From Nelumbo lutea (taxonomy: Eukaryota > Streptophyta > Magnoliopsida > Proteales > Nelumbonaceae), in contig JAKGHH010000002.1 of the NCBI GenBank assembly GCA_022828595.1, positions 81,378,383-81,442,382 on the forward strand: DNA of 64,000 nucleotides, written 5' to 3'. Made by a program: the position numbers and the translations under genes. Below, in pieces: positions 47,483 through 58,660 of the stretch; the first letter of the stretch is position 1; every line of letters starts with the position of its first letter. Below the pieces are notes generated by a model. It made no database searches and was not told the origin of the DNA. It saw nothing but the letters and a program-made list of their open reading frames with translations.

Positions 47483-48633
47483 TTAAGACAAGACTGCTCC
47501 TTCTACTTCCAATTTTGATATGAGATTCTTTTTTCTCCTCCCATTTTCCATTGAATGGAAAAATCTAGTGTTTCTATCTCCCTCCTTTAGCCACTTACAC
47601 CTAGATTTTTGCCTCCAACTTATTTCCTCCTTAATCAGAATATCCTCCATCTGCCTCCTCAACTCCCATCTCATTTTCCTGTCTTCCTCTCCAAAGGATC
47701 CCCTCTCTTCCTTCATATCCAAATCCTCAATCTGCTCCAGTAGGACTTGTTTCCTTTCCTCTTTTCTTCCAAACTCCAACCTATTCCACTCCTTTAATTG
47801 TGATTTTAGAAATTGAAGTTTCTTGTGGAACCTCATTCCCTCCCACCACTCCTTGATCTTCTCACTGAACCCCGGATGGGTCAACCACATATTTTCAAAC
47901 CTGAATGGAGTGGGTCCATCACCTCTCAATTCCTCCTTACACATCACTATAGGCCAATGGTCTGAAGTAATTCTTGGGAGTGCCCTATATACTAGGTTAC
48001 CCCATGTTCCTCCTAGTCTGTTGAGAACAAGAATCTGTCTAGCCTGGAGAATATTGGCCTCGACTGAAGGTTGGACCAAGTGAAGTTATTATTTAGGAGT
48101 GGTATTTATTTAAGCTCAAAAGTATCCACAAAATGGTTGAACTTTCTCATACTAGTTGTCACTCTCTGTCTGGGGTTGTTGGTTTCCTCTGTAAACCGCA
48201 CTACATTAAAATCCCCTCCCACACACCACGGTCCCTCCTAGAGGCCCCTAACATCACTCAATTCCTCCCACAATTTCTTCCTCTGCTTGTAGTCATTGGG
48301 GCCATAAATGTTTGTTAGTACCCATTCGTACCCATCTTCCACCTGTCTGAACTTCAGGGAAACAAAGTAATCACCTATTAGCTCCTCAAAGCCGATTAGT
48401 ATATCTTCTCTCCATAGTGTTACAATCCCGCCTGAGGATCCCCATGATGGAGCGGCCACCCACTTAATTCCCCTATCTCTCCACACACTCCTTGCCCATC
48501 TGCAATCGAAATCCATTCTTTTAGACTCCTGGGTCAATGCCACATCCGGGTTAAACTTCTTAATCACCTCTTTAATTGTTGCTCTCTTCTTAACACTGCC
48601 CAAGCCCCTCACATTCCAACTTAGAATTCTCAT
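47483..48633 (-). pseudogene. LINE endonuclease domain and linker
   Basis: The domain opens at 48633 with 'MRILSWNVRGLGSVKKRATI', the usual plant LINE ORF2 start. The catalytic series is visible: 'TQESKR', 'TNIYGPND', 'GGDFNVVRF' (in a shifted frame near 48220) and 'SDHWPIVM' near 47960. One frame change near 48238 and a stop near 48090 break it. The linker (to 47483) is rich in charged residues. Confidence 0.88.
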
Positions 48634-48670
48634 TTTAACTTCTCAAGCTCAACCCCAACTCCTCCACCCT

Positions 48671-51175
48671 CTACTTAACCCCTTTCCTTCTATCCCCTCT
48701 CACCTCAAACTTCTTGCCCCCCTCAATATCTCTTTTCAACCTCTCTACTTCACTCAACTTTCTTTTCTTTACCTTACTATCCTCTTTTTTATGCAGATAA
48801 ACTTTTAGATCATTTGGATTCTTCAATTTAAACCCCAGCTTTTGCACAAATTCTGCAACTGATTCTTCCTTGCTAGTTTCCTCCTTATCTTCCTCTCTTC
48901 TCACTCCTAGGGATCTTCTCACTCCTTTCCTTATTTCCTCCATCATTTGTCCTTTCTATCCCTTTTGTAAACCCCCTCTGCATTTCCTTCCTTTCCACTT
49001 CACCCATTAGACCCTCAATGATTTCCCAAATCTTTGTCTCCCTACAAGTTTTCTCCACCACTTCCTCCCCTTCCTTATCCCCTTGTACCCTCATTGTGGC
49101 TTTCTGACCATGGGCCTCAGACACTTGGTTGAGAAAGGAATCTGGAACAAGGGACACAGAGCACTCATCAGTAGCAAAAATTGAATTGATAGAGTTAACA
49201 GAAATACCTGAGGTCAACTGAGGGTGGAGAGGGGTATTCAAATGAGGAAGATTGGTTGTCACTCCCTATTCAGAGAATTTGGAGCTCTCTATCTCCTCGG
49301 ATTGGAGGAAATTAATCCCCGTCACTTGGTCTGCACAAAGACCTCTTCCTGTACCCAATTGTTTACCTCTCTGTGATACTCTTGTTCAGTTCAGAGTAAA
49401 CCTGGGCTGACTCCTTCTCAGATTCTTGCAAGACACTAGAACTTGGGAGGGGCACGTCCAGTTTTGGGCTAAGGACTGCTCTGTTACAGGTGTTTGTTTC
49501 ATTCACCCACTCCTCCCCTTTTTCCTTTTGTTCCCCCACTGCCTCCTCGAGAAACAGAAGTTCCAGATTTAACGTTCCCCTGTTTTGATCTTCAATATTA
49601 TCTTCATTTTCCGAGCTGCCCGAACTTTCAAACTCTTCTGAATTCTCATCGCAATCGTTCTCTGAGCTGCAGCTTATCCATCCTTTGTCTTCCTCTTCCC
49701 TCTCTTCTATTCTGTTCCTCGCATAACGCGGGTTTGGGCGATCAAGACCAAGGCTTTTCTGCTCGTCAACGGCCTGTCTACATACCCAACTCAGAGTCCG
49801 GTTACCCCCTGTCATGTGTCTGTTCTGGTATTTCAGGTGTTCGGCCGAACCCTCCTTAGACAATGATAGGTGACAAGTTTCATTTATCATCGAGTTTTCA
49901 CAAAACCACCCCATGTGATAACTTAAGTTGTCACGTTGGCCTCTTAAGGTGCAACCGGGTTCCCCTCTTGGCTCACCCCTTTTTCTAGCCGGTTCAGTTT
50001 TTGTTACAGCCAGTTCAGAAAAGGATTTCTTAAAGTAAACTGCTCGCCCTTTTCCCCTTCTGGCCACATCAGCAAAGGAAGGGCCACCCCAAAACTCAGT
50101 TTAGTTTCAAAGAAATTTGAATTGATAGCCTTAAAGGGAAGGCTTCTATACAAGTAACCTCTCTGCGACTGTTCCCCTTCCTCTTTCACTCTCGCATGCG
50201 CATCAGAGTTCCCCTCCAATCCCTGAGAGCCATGTGTGCTCTAACCTGCGAGCTCCTCTCCGTCTCCTTCCTTTGTTCGTCTTCCCCACAGCGACACCTC
50301 AGCTTCTGAGGCCGCCCTCTGTACCAAGCACCATCTGAGTGCACTTCAAAGGAACGAGGCACATTTTCTGGTTTGATACCTGCGACCTTGAGTTCTACAG
50401 CACACAAGCACCTCAAGTTCACCTCCAGCAGGACACCCCCCAAAGCTCTTGTGAGTCTCCTGAGAGTTGGTTCGTTCCAAAGATTAAAGGGTAGCCCTAG
50501 AAGCTTGATCAGAAGACTACCAGCTTTTGGTTCTACTTCGTTGCAAACTGGAACCCAGTTTTGAACCTGTATTAGTCTTCTTTCTACTTGGACGGTGCTA
50601 AAGTTCAATTTCTTATCGCCAACATCTAAGATGGCTTTCTTCTCTGCAAAGGGTAGCAGCATTGCTTCTTCTTCTTCTAGGCCCAGTTTCTCAGCAACTG
50701 CAACTAGTATCTTCGACCAATCCCTTATCGCCTTATCTGCCATTAAGACCATCTTGTTCTCCCACTTGCCTCTCCCTTCTTCAAATGCTATTCTCCGGTG
50801 TTCAGTTGAACTAGCTACCAATATTTCCGGACTTCGATTCTTATGAGGCTCCGGGGAACAAGACTTTAAGGGGACATTTTTTACTGGCTTGCTATCAGAA
50901 ACTTCCACTGGAACTTTCCTCTCAATCTCCACAAGAAACACCTGAAGACTAAGAGCAAAGGAAGCCCAGCCTTGCCCCTTTTTTCCTTCTGGAATACAAA
51001 TCACTTGGCTTTTGTTAATGCCAAAGTGCTCTGTAACTGAAATAAACCATACTCTTTCTCTCCTTCTTAGAACAGATTCAAATCTTTTTCCCCAACAGAT
51101 CACCAAGTTCCTCCATCCTTCTTCTCGTATGGAATTAACAGTTCCATCAACAAATCCTTTCAACCAAGGACACAC
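48671..51175 (-). pseudogene. LINE ORF1 (nucleic-acid-binding protein), broken
   Basis: The largest open part is 51175-50186 (329 codons), with a plant LINE ORF1 look: a DUF4283-like stretch ('GSLLIKLLGLPFNLWNEPTL') followed by a 'CRCGEDE' piece near 50290. It continues in other frames at 50067-49363 (acid-rich), 49262-48885 and 48946-48671. It ends 37 bases before the endonuclease start. Confidence 0.75.
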
Positions 51176-51371
51176 TTCACCTGGTAGGACGACTGTCGCC
51201 CTGCTGCCTTATCTGATTTTCAGATGAGCCTCCCCTTTGTCCTTCCCTGCTCGAAAAGGAACTTTTTGCTTCAATGGTCGTCTCCACATGCCACCTCCCT
51301 GGTGGACTGAAGTTTCTCTCCTCTCTCGTACTCCCCATAGTTTCTCACCATTTCATGGACTTCTATCAACA

Positions 51372-51854
51372 AAAGGGAGTTATGTATGTAGGCTTGAAAT
51401 GATAGGAAGATTTGGCAGCATAATGAATTGGTAGAATAGTTCAGAAATGGTAGCATATGGAAGGTATTAAAAAAAAGGCCCTAGTACAAGACATATTAGG
51501 GGATTTTGAGGACCAGGATCAGGTCACATGCATCCATAAGTTTCTATGCATCACAAGTCAAAAACGTAAGCACCTAGCATGCCAGGAGAAAAATCAGGAT
51601 TTATGTGAACAGAAATATTTCATATGTAATATGACTTAGTATCTGGTTACGATTCACTTGGTGATATCAAAATCTCGAATGTTAAGTCTTTTTGTAGATA
51701 AGCTATACTGCAACTGTAATGCTTTCATGAGTAACTCTTGGGTTTTGTATCTGATAATATCTGAAAAAAATTTAGGGCTTAATGATATAGGACAGGGTAG
51801 ATCTGATGGTGGGCTTTGAGGGGTGCATGAGGGGATGTGGGTTACTAGAGATGA
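51372..51854. other. Intron DNA, nothing recognised
   Basis: AT-rich unique intron sequence between two LINE insertions. No domain or RNA was seen. Confidence 0.45.
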
Positions 51855-51871
51855 AGAATATAGATGGAGAA

Positions 51872-52214
51872 AGCTAAAGAAATGGGGATTACTAAGCTGA
51901 TTACTGAAGGTGATTCAAAAGTAGTTGTGGGCTGGTTGAAAAAAGGGGAAGGAATCATATGGAAGTTAAGGAACGAATTCAGGAGATTCAAGCAGATTTT
52001 TAAAGATATGATGATCCAAATAAGATGGATTAGGAGGTCTGCAAACAGTTTGGCTGATGGTCTGGCAACGCAAGGAACTCAAAGACACTATGTTCTGGGC
52101 AATTCTGTAAATAGTGAATAGTTTCTGGGTGAGCTTTGTTTTTGTGCCCACAAATCTTTGTTGTACCTCTTTTCTAATCTAATGAATCAATTTTGTGTTG
52201 CTGATCAAAACAAA
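51872..52214 (+). mobile_element. Severely 5'-truncated LINE (RNase H tail)
   Basis: The piece holds an open RNase H tail with 'ITEGDSKVVVGWLKKGEG' and 'RRSANSLADGLATQG' to about 52121, then a short 3' UTR ending 'GCTGATCAAAACAAA'. A perfect 17-bp target duplication AGAATATAGATGGAGAA flanks it (51855-51871 and 52215-52231). Only about 340 bp were inserted. It is antisense to the GT47 gene. Confidence 0.92.
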
Positions 52215-52231
52215 AGAATATAGATGGAGAA

Positions 52232-53017
52232 GCAAGTAGGACGCTTTCTGTCAGGGTAACAGTAAAGAGACAGATCACTTTAAAAGAAGAAATGAGAAGA
52301 GAAAAAACAGAGAAAAACTTCTGGTAACAACCAGAGTTCACTAAACCAAACTTTATTTTTTCAAATCAACTCTCCTTTTGCAATTACAATAGATCTTTTT
52401 ATAGATTCAATATGTGAGATTGGATGACCCCTTACAGAACACAGACTCCAATTTGAACTAGGAAATTGACCCAAAGCAACTCTTAATTGCTTAAACTAAG
52501 ACAAACCCATACATAACACTTTCCTAATCCCACAGAAACTAACTTTATTTAAAGACACCATAAATTACTAAAAATAGTAAACTGAGAGTTTATTAATACA
52601 GTATTTATGAGATTTACCATAAATAGTAAGTCCAAGATTTACCATAAATAGTAAATTCAAAAGAATGATCTAATAAATAAAACCATTTTCTTAAGATACC
52701 ACTTTGAAAATAAATAAAAACCCTGAAACAATACCAATATCCTATAACCCAAAAATTCTGAAATTAGTATAGGAATTAGAAAATTGGTTTGTTTCCCCGT
52801 GAATTACTTCCTTGCTTCTGCATCTACATCACTTAACTTCTTATTTTGTTCTACATTGGATAAATGTTTGGGTGTTAAACCATTTGAGCTTTCATCAGTT
52901 GGTTTCTTCTGCACAAAGTAAAAACTAGGAGAAAGTATGGTTCAATATCCAATGTAGTCCCATAGACAGATTAGCTAGGTTTACAGTAATGATGGAGAAT
53001 ATATAAAAGGCATCCAG
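52232..53017. other. Intron DNA, nothing recognised
   Basis: AT-rich intron sequence with several 'TTTACCATAAATAGTAA' repeats near 52560-52660. No gene or transposon was recognised. Confidence 0.45.
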
Positions 53018-53031
53018 TGTGTAATGTGAAT

Positions 53032-53213
53032 AGGGCCCGTTGGTGTAATGGTAAAATCTTGGACTGCCATACATGAGAACATGGGTTCGAGTCTGAGGGC
53101 AGCCACCTTGTGCGGAAAGAAAAAATGCCAAAGGTTAGGACCTTACCAAGTCGACCCCTCCCAAGACCCTAGATAGCTGTAAGCCTGTAACCAACATTGG
53201 GTAATGTTCCTTT
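53032..53213 (+). mobile_element. tRNA-derived SINE, complete, with 14-bp target duplication
   Basis: The 182-bp body starts 'AGGGCCCGTTGGTGTAATGG', carrying an A-box-like TGGTGTAATGG, and a B-box-like GGTTCGAGTCT lies near 53094-53104. The distance between the boxes suits RNA polymerase III promoters. The flanks TGTGTAATGTGAAT (53018-53031 and 53214-53227) are identical, so the limits are exact. The 3' end is not A-rich but T-rich (..TTCCTTT), as in several plant SINE families. It is antisense to the GT47 gene, about 0.6 kb inside the intron from the donor. Confidence 0.9.
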
Positions 53214-53843
53214 TGTGTAATGTGAATGAAATTCCTTAAGAAAACAAGGGAGGACTATGCATATTCAAGGGACTCCCATGATGATATATAAGAATCTTGA
53301 AGGAACTAGATAGATTCAAATGAATTGAGTTAGTAAAAGACATTGTTAGTAGTGAGGTAACATTCAGAAGAAACTAAGCAACCACCCTAGCTTGATACAT
53401 GATTTTTATGCCTGATAACCTCACTACAAGAGAACTATAACTGGAAGACATGCTTCTTAATGAATACTAGATTGTGTAGAAGAAGCGAGAATGTTACTAA
53501 AAAATGTGGTAAGCCTCAAGCTAATATTCTGCATTACTCAGAAACCCTGGATTTCATTCGTGATAAACATCTAGTCCTTTAACAGTTGGTTATGTTGGCT
53601 CTTTTGAAATCTGAAGATCATATTCATTTTTACTTTGAGCAACAGAATTGGAAATGAATTTATCAAAAAACAATAATTGGAAATGATAATGTGTGCAATC
53701 AAAAGTTTGATGCAAGGTTTGTTCAAGGTATGATGAATAACTATCATTGAAGAATTGAATGCTAAAAAATAGAAACAAAAGCATTAAAAGAAAGCAAGAC
53801 TATGAATAGATAACAGGAAATAAAGAATAAAAAAGACACTTAC

Positions 53844-54764
53844 ATCTTTCCTGTATATGGCTCCCTGGAAATACAACAATGTTGGGCGGTTGTCATAGCT
53901 AGATGTGTCGTTGACAAAGGTTCTGATTACATGTTTGTAAGGTGCAATTATATCTTTCTCAACATTAGCTATTGTAGGAGGATACCTTCCAAAATCTGCA
54001 AGTATGAACATGGCAGGCCATAGCTTCATCCTTGCATCTAGCATGCTATTTGGATGATGTGCCATGATTATATGGTCACGTCCTCCTGATCTCTTCCATT
54101 CCTTTTGTGCAGTCAAAAATTCAACCAGCTTCTCTTGCAACAACTTGTTTCTGCTTATTTTTCCAGGTGGATGCACCTTTGAATAACGGTTATAGCTCAA
54201 GGAAGAGAAGAATGGAACAAATATGACATCTGCCTCACTTGAATTGTGAACTCTTATGGCACTACGAGTCCCAGTTATGTCAGGAAATCTTGAAGAAAGG
54301 AGATCTAGTGTAAGCCAATATTCTATGCTGTGTTGTATGTTCAATCCACCAGGATATTCAGGAATTTTGGTTTTAAGATCAGGCCATACATTATCCCCCT
54401 TCGCTTTCCAATCTAAGAGCTCAAAATGAAATTCAGGAGGCAAATCATACATGAAAACCTTCAGGACCACCTTATTTGAATGGCATTTAAATTCTTGTGT
54501 TACTTCATCTTTACCTATGGATGCTGAATGGCTGGGAATTGATAGTTCATTGCCATTTTGGTTTCGAGCTTGGGAGTTTCCATTATCCACTATTGCTAAT
54601 AGCTTGGAATTGGGTAGCAAGCTGTGATCAATGAAGTGAGAAGGACTGGTGGAGCGCAAAACAAAGAACCAGGAGAAGATGAACAAGAAAGTTGATATTG
54701 TGAACAAACAAAAAAGTGATTTTCGAGACATAACTCCAAGGAAATGACCATTCCTTTCACCCAT
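53844..54764 (-). CDS. GT47 exostosin-type glycosyltransferase, first coding exon
   Basis: This exon encodes residues 1-307 of a type II Golgi membrane enzyme. ATG at 54764 begins 'MGERNGHFLGV'; an in-frame stop lies just upstream (54797-54795) and the codons between are not ATG. A short cytosolic tail is followed by a membrane anchor at residues 17-36 ('LFCLFTISTFLFIFSWFFVL'), a variable stem to about residue 98, then the exostosin domain from 'KVFMYDLPPEFHFELL'. 'NSS' and 'NDTSS' are candidate N-glycosylation sites. The exon ends 'YFQGAIYRKD' at the donor GTAAGTG. Together with 17361-17915 it makes about 491 residues, normal for the family. It is expected to transfer a sugar from a nucleotide donor to a cell-wall glycan. 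The closest subgroup is not certain; ARAD-like arabinosyltransferase relatives are plausible. Confidence 0.92.
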
Positions 54765-55640
54765 TGAAATACTAATCCAGAAAACCACCAATACCTACGA
54801 GAAAATACTTTTCTATCCTGAAGGAAGACGATACATTGAAACAAACATCTAGGAAGAATAAAAACTCACTGGACATGTTCTGGGATGACTAATTTCAAAA
54901 CGAAAAATTAGTTATGATGCCTTCATTCCAATTTAAAGAAGGGGGAAATAAAAGAACAGGTTTCAAAAAAATTAATAAACTGAAAGAAAAACTGTGTAAG
55001 ATCACATGGGTGTAACCAAAGCCCTCAAATCTTCCACAAGTCCCTCATCTCTCACCACGAAAGTAATCCCCATTCTTACAAAATCAAGCAAATAAACGCC
55101 GAAAACCAATCAAATTTGTCAAGAGCGATAGATGTTCCAAAAGGTCAATAATACCCATCATCCAAAAGAGCAACGAATCCCCATTCTTACAAAATAAAGG
55201 AACAAGTAGATCCAAGGTTTTAAAACCCAAAAACTAAGAATATTTATCAGCAAGAATAGTCAGTCTCTCTACATTTCAAGGAAAAGGAACCTAGCTCAAG
55301 ATCCCGAACGCAAATAGACTCCAAAAGATGAAATCTCGTTAACCCCTCAACGAAAATATTCAGAAAATGCAGAGGAAAAAAGAAAAAAAAAATCTAAGAA
55401 CAGACTAAACCCAGCTGAATTTGACGAAGAAACAATGCTGAAATGGAAATAGGTTTATCTGCAAGTCCATCATTCATACCATTGACACAAACCATAGCGC
55501 AGAAAAATGATCGATTAAAGCTGAATCTTTCTATGCCTCCTAACAAGCGTGCGGTTGGGGTCTATCCGAGGCTGCGGGCTCGTCGCTCTGTTCCTGAGTA
55601 TTGCTAAATATGCAAGTGACGAAAATATTAACTATAGAAT
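54765..55640 (-). promoter_or_regulatory. 5' UTR and promoter region of the GT47 gene, probable UTR intron
   Basis: Upstream of the start codon a good acceptor 'TTTTCTCGTAG' ends at 54795 (minus strand), so a 5' UTR intron is likely. A GC-richer, CpG-containing segment lies at about 55540-55600, amid AT-rich DNA, and may mark the first UTR exon or the start of transcription. No clear TATA box was fixed. There are no other genes on this strand for several kilobases upstream. Confidence 0.4.
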
Positions 55641-56350
55641 GGTTGAAAGTTTTGGGTGTCAGTATCAAAGATACTTCATCGCTTCCACTCAATCGTGTTT
55701 AAAATCTCTTATCTAACAAAAAAAATCGTGATTAGAAACGATTGATGAAAGCAAATACACATTATAAAATTCATTAAAAAATTCTGCAAATTTATCTTTG
55801 CGAGGGAGGTAGAACTGCAAATTTTTAAATCCTTCCTGACAGCCCACCTGTTAAAGATAAAGACCCATACAAGTTTCAATTGACAATGGAGACCCGGGGT
55901 TCATGAGATGAACATAAAAAAGTAACATACGAGACCAAAATATTATGGGAAGTTGGGAAACCCCACTTCTGTAATAAATACTCTGAGATAATCTTGCGAT
56001 GATTAGATATTGATTTGGGCGCATGAAAACTCTCTACCAATAGTAATATGCCACACAAGCTTTTTTTTCATATCAAAATTAAAGTGATTTTTTAAAGGAT
56101 GTTGTAGATTGCTGGTCCGGTACGGAAAATTTCTGTACCAAGGGTATAGATGATGTAAACTCACGTTCAATTCAAGTTTAAAAAACTGATCCGGAAACGG
56201 AATCGTTCAGGCCACCGGTTTTTAGGTCAACAGTTTGACTATCCGAATCAAATGGTTTGAATATTTTATCCATTAAATTAGAATATTAGAGTAAGATGAT
56301 ATAACAGAAAATAAGATTTGAATGAGAGAGATTTGAGAAAACTATCAGCT
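55641..56350. other. Upstream intergenic DNA, nothing recognised
   Basis: AT-rich DNA. The only notable phrase is 'CTGGTCCGGTACGG', repeated in spirit near 56110-56220, which may belong to a repeat. No gene was seen. Confidence 0.4.
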
Positions 56351-56363
56351 GAAAGAGTTTAGA

Positions 56364-56408
56364 AGAAGAAGAAGAAGAAGAAGAAGAGGAGGAGGAGGAG
56401 GAGGAGGG
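56364..56408. repeat. (GAA)n/(GAG)n microsatellite
   Basis: An uninterrupted run of about eight GAA repeats passes into about seven GAG repeats. It lies upstream of the GT47 promoter region. Confidence 0.9.
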
Positions 56409-56985
56409 TTTGCAGGTTGCAACGACAGCGACGACGGCGACTTACAGTAGCAATAGTGACAGTGACGGTGATGACGAACTACAACGGTGGCGATGGTGGC
56501 AAACCGGCGATCAAAGTAGATATGAGATTTCTTAGTCTTAGATCTCACTCTCTCTCACTGTCTCACACATCTCAGATCTCTCTCGCCATTTCACACAGAT
56601 CTGTCTCACACATCTCAAATCTCTCTCATCGTCTCGCACAATAGAGACAGATCTGCGCAGATCTATGATTTCTCAGTCTCAAATCAGAGAAACATTGCCA
56701 CAAACCATTCTCTAAGTCAAATGGTTCAATGGTCAAACCGTCTGAGTCAATGGTTCATTGACTAATTCAATGGTTTTTGACCAAATACCAGGTTTAGGGT
56801 AAAACAAAACTGGTCGCCTGAATGGTTTCTGGTCCAAACAATCCAACCATTCAGCTCAACGATGGTTCAAAAACATTGCGTTCAAAAAACCAAGTTGTAC
56901 AAAAGGCTTGTTCTTGTTGACATGTAGGGATACAATTTCAATGAGTTGGGTTGGATCGGGTTCAAGAACAATCCAAGCCCAACCC
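56409..56985. other. Intergenic repeat-like DNA, no gene
   Basis: The segment 56520-56650 is rich in CTCTCTC and 'TCTCACACATCTC'. The segment 56690-56870 is rich in 'AATGGTT' phrases, also in inverse form. These resemble decayed foldback elements but no termini were found. Confidence 0.4.
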
Positions 56986-56988
56986 TAA

Positions 56989-57117
56989 GGCTATGTTTGG
57001 TTTGGAGGAAAAAGTAGGGAAAGGAAGGGAAATGTAAGGAGATCTTTACAAACCTTGTATAGGTTTCCCTCCCTTTCCCTTCCTTTCCCTACTTTTCGCT
57101 TCAAACCAAGCACAGCC
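56989..57117. mobile_element. Small Harbinger-type MITE (129 bp)
   Basis: The left end is GGCTATGTTTGG and the right end CCAAGCACAGCC. The arms pair almost along their full length (a GGGAAAGGAAGGGAAA arm pairs with TTTCCCTTCCTTTCCC). The flanks are TAA on both sides (56986-56988 and 57118-57120). It has no coding capacity. Confidence 0.85.
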
Positions 57118-57539
57118 TAAAGGTGCCCTAAGTTTATCTATCTAAGCCCAAGTTGAGCTTATCCCAACATAACTCGGGTTGGGTTAGGCTCAAATTTAGG
57201 GCCTATTCGTTTGCTCTAGAGTCTGACATCTAAAAATGCAATAATTCTTAGTGAACTTTTCTTTCTTCTAAATTTTGAATGCAGAGAATGTTGTTCTGAA
57301 TTCTAAATTCTAAAAATTGTCAAATATCCATTTTAACCCCGTAACTAAGAATTTTTTGTCTATGTAATTCAATAAAAAGTAATATTAAAAATTAGTATAA
57401 TGATTAATAATTAATTAATAATTATTGCTAATTATTAATTAATATAATAGTTAATAATTCATAATTCATAATCTCAATAATCACAAGCGTAACACAGTGC
57501 CTTATAATATTGATGCACCATATCATCTAGTGCATCATC

Positions 57540-58660
57540 TAATTAGCAATATTCATGATCCTCAAGTAAACCAATCTTAATGTCGGGGTCGTAATCATCT
57601 CCTTTGCTAGTTGATTTTTCATCCCCGTCCCCTCTAACACTACTATCTTCATATTTTATGAACAATTTATCCTTAATACTCCCCCTCCTTAAGTAATTAT
57701 GGAGGGCAAAACATGCAATTACCACATCTCATTGAATTAGAAAGGTAACGACGTTATTAACTCTAGAATTTGAAGTCATAATTTGAGGACCTCGAACACC
57801 CGCTTGATTACATTCCGTAAATTCGCATGGCTTGGTTAAACCTCTCCTCCCTAGTTCTTGGTCATCTACAACAAAAATATGATATTCAATATCATTGTCC
57901 GTGGTATGAAGCCATGAAATAATGAGTGTGTGGAAATGCCTGATCACACAAGTAGTACTTACCTGTAACAAGTGTGACAATATTGTCAAGCTTGGAATGT
58001 GGGAAGGATTTATAAAGTGTTATATCCTTTAAATGAATTTAATGCTTATCGAGAGATGGGAATGGAAAGTGGTGATCAAGCTCAGTTACAACAACCCTTA
58101 AAATCTTTGCATCATGCACAACCCCCTCTCGCCCGACTATGACATATGTAAATATCATATTAAAGTCACAAATAGATAGAACATTCTAGTAACATTGCTT
58201 CCCACCTTTAGATATATAAAGCATTGACTTATCTGGTGTGACAATTGTGGATATGAGTGTACCATCCAATGCACTGATAGAACCCTTATACAAAATTACA
58301 GTATTATTAATAAATGAGCTAAATCATGCTTAAAATACATAACTATTAAAAATTTGTATCTAAAATATCTACTTGGGCTTGGATGATCCTAGGTTGGTAC
58401 AATCATTTCACTTGTAAAATCCACCATGACATCCAATACCTCATGAAATACGTGATGCGTGATATCCTTGGAATGCTGAAAATGACATTTTATTATGGAA
58501 AACCATTGACTTAAACAAATGCATGAAAAAAAAAACACAGTCATCTTTTCTTCAATAGTAATATTACAAGTATCTTGTACTCAACCCATTACTCAAAAAT
58601 GGCCACACAACCGCCTAAATGCACATACTTTCATTTGAAAAATCTCATGCACCTACTCAT
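57540..58660 (-). pseudogene. PIF/Harbinger DDE transposase remnant
   Basis: Decayed minus-strand frames spell the transposase. The segment near 58480-58390 has a 'HHVFHEVLDVMVDFTSEMIV' region. The segment 58290-58090 has 'GALDGTLISTIV' (first catalytic Asp region) and 'CDFNMIFTYVIVGREG..HDAKIL' (second Asp region). The segment 57725-57543 has the C-terminal 'VIACFALHNYLR'. Stops and frameshifts are frequent, and the DDE glutamate segment is not clear. A Harbinger-like left end 'GGGCCTATTCGTTTG' lies next to TTA at about 57197-57215, so the element may begin there; I could not find the matching right end. Confidence 0.78.

Larger units (their letters stand above)
44407..51349 (-). mobile_element. 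Full-length L1-type LINE, defective
   Basis: The element is 6.9 kb, bounded by a perfect 15-bp target duplication ATTTCATGGACTTCT (44392-44406 and 51350-51364). Domain order on the minus strand is ORF1 (51175-48671), apurinic-type endonuclease (48633-47850), reverse transcriptase (47424-46063), zinc-binding linker (45770-45117) and RNase H-like (44914-44630). A short A-run (T-run on the plus strand at 44407-44413) ends it. All ORFs carry frame breaks. The perfect duplication suggests it landed after most of the decayed neighbours. It is transcribed in the same direction as the GT47 gene. Confidence 0.93.
17916..53843 (-). other. Giant (about 35.9 kb) phase-0 intron of the GT47 gene
   Basis: The donor is GAT|GTAAGTGT (GT at 53843-53842) and the acceptor is TTTGCAG|GGTGGG (AG at 17917-17916), both near consensus on the minus strand. 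Joining the exons gives '..IYRKD|GGLVRQEL..' with no lost or gained residue compared with what I know of GT47 relatives, where this motif is continuous. The two exons have no frame breaks although the intron holds at least a dozen transposon insertions. The intron contains no competing intact host gene. The ends of the intron (about 17916-18730 and 53214-53843) look like ancestral unique intron DNA. Confidence 0.85.

Noticed and set aside
49494..49859. Forward open frame in the LINE
   Set aside because: It is the complement of the acid-rich part of LINE ORF1 on the minus strand.
53032..53104. A functional tRNA gene
   Set aside because: The box A and B phrases are present but the sequence does not fold as a cloverleaf in my reading, and a perfect target-site duplication 182 bp wide shows it is a SINE.
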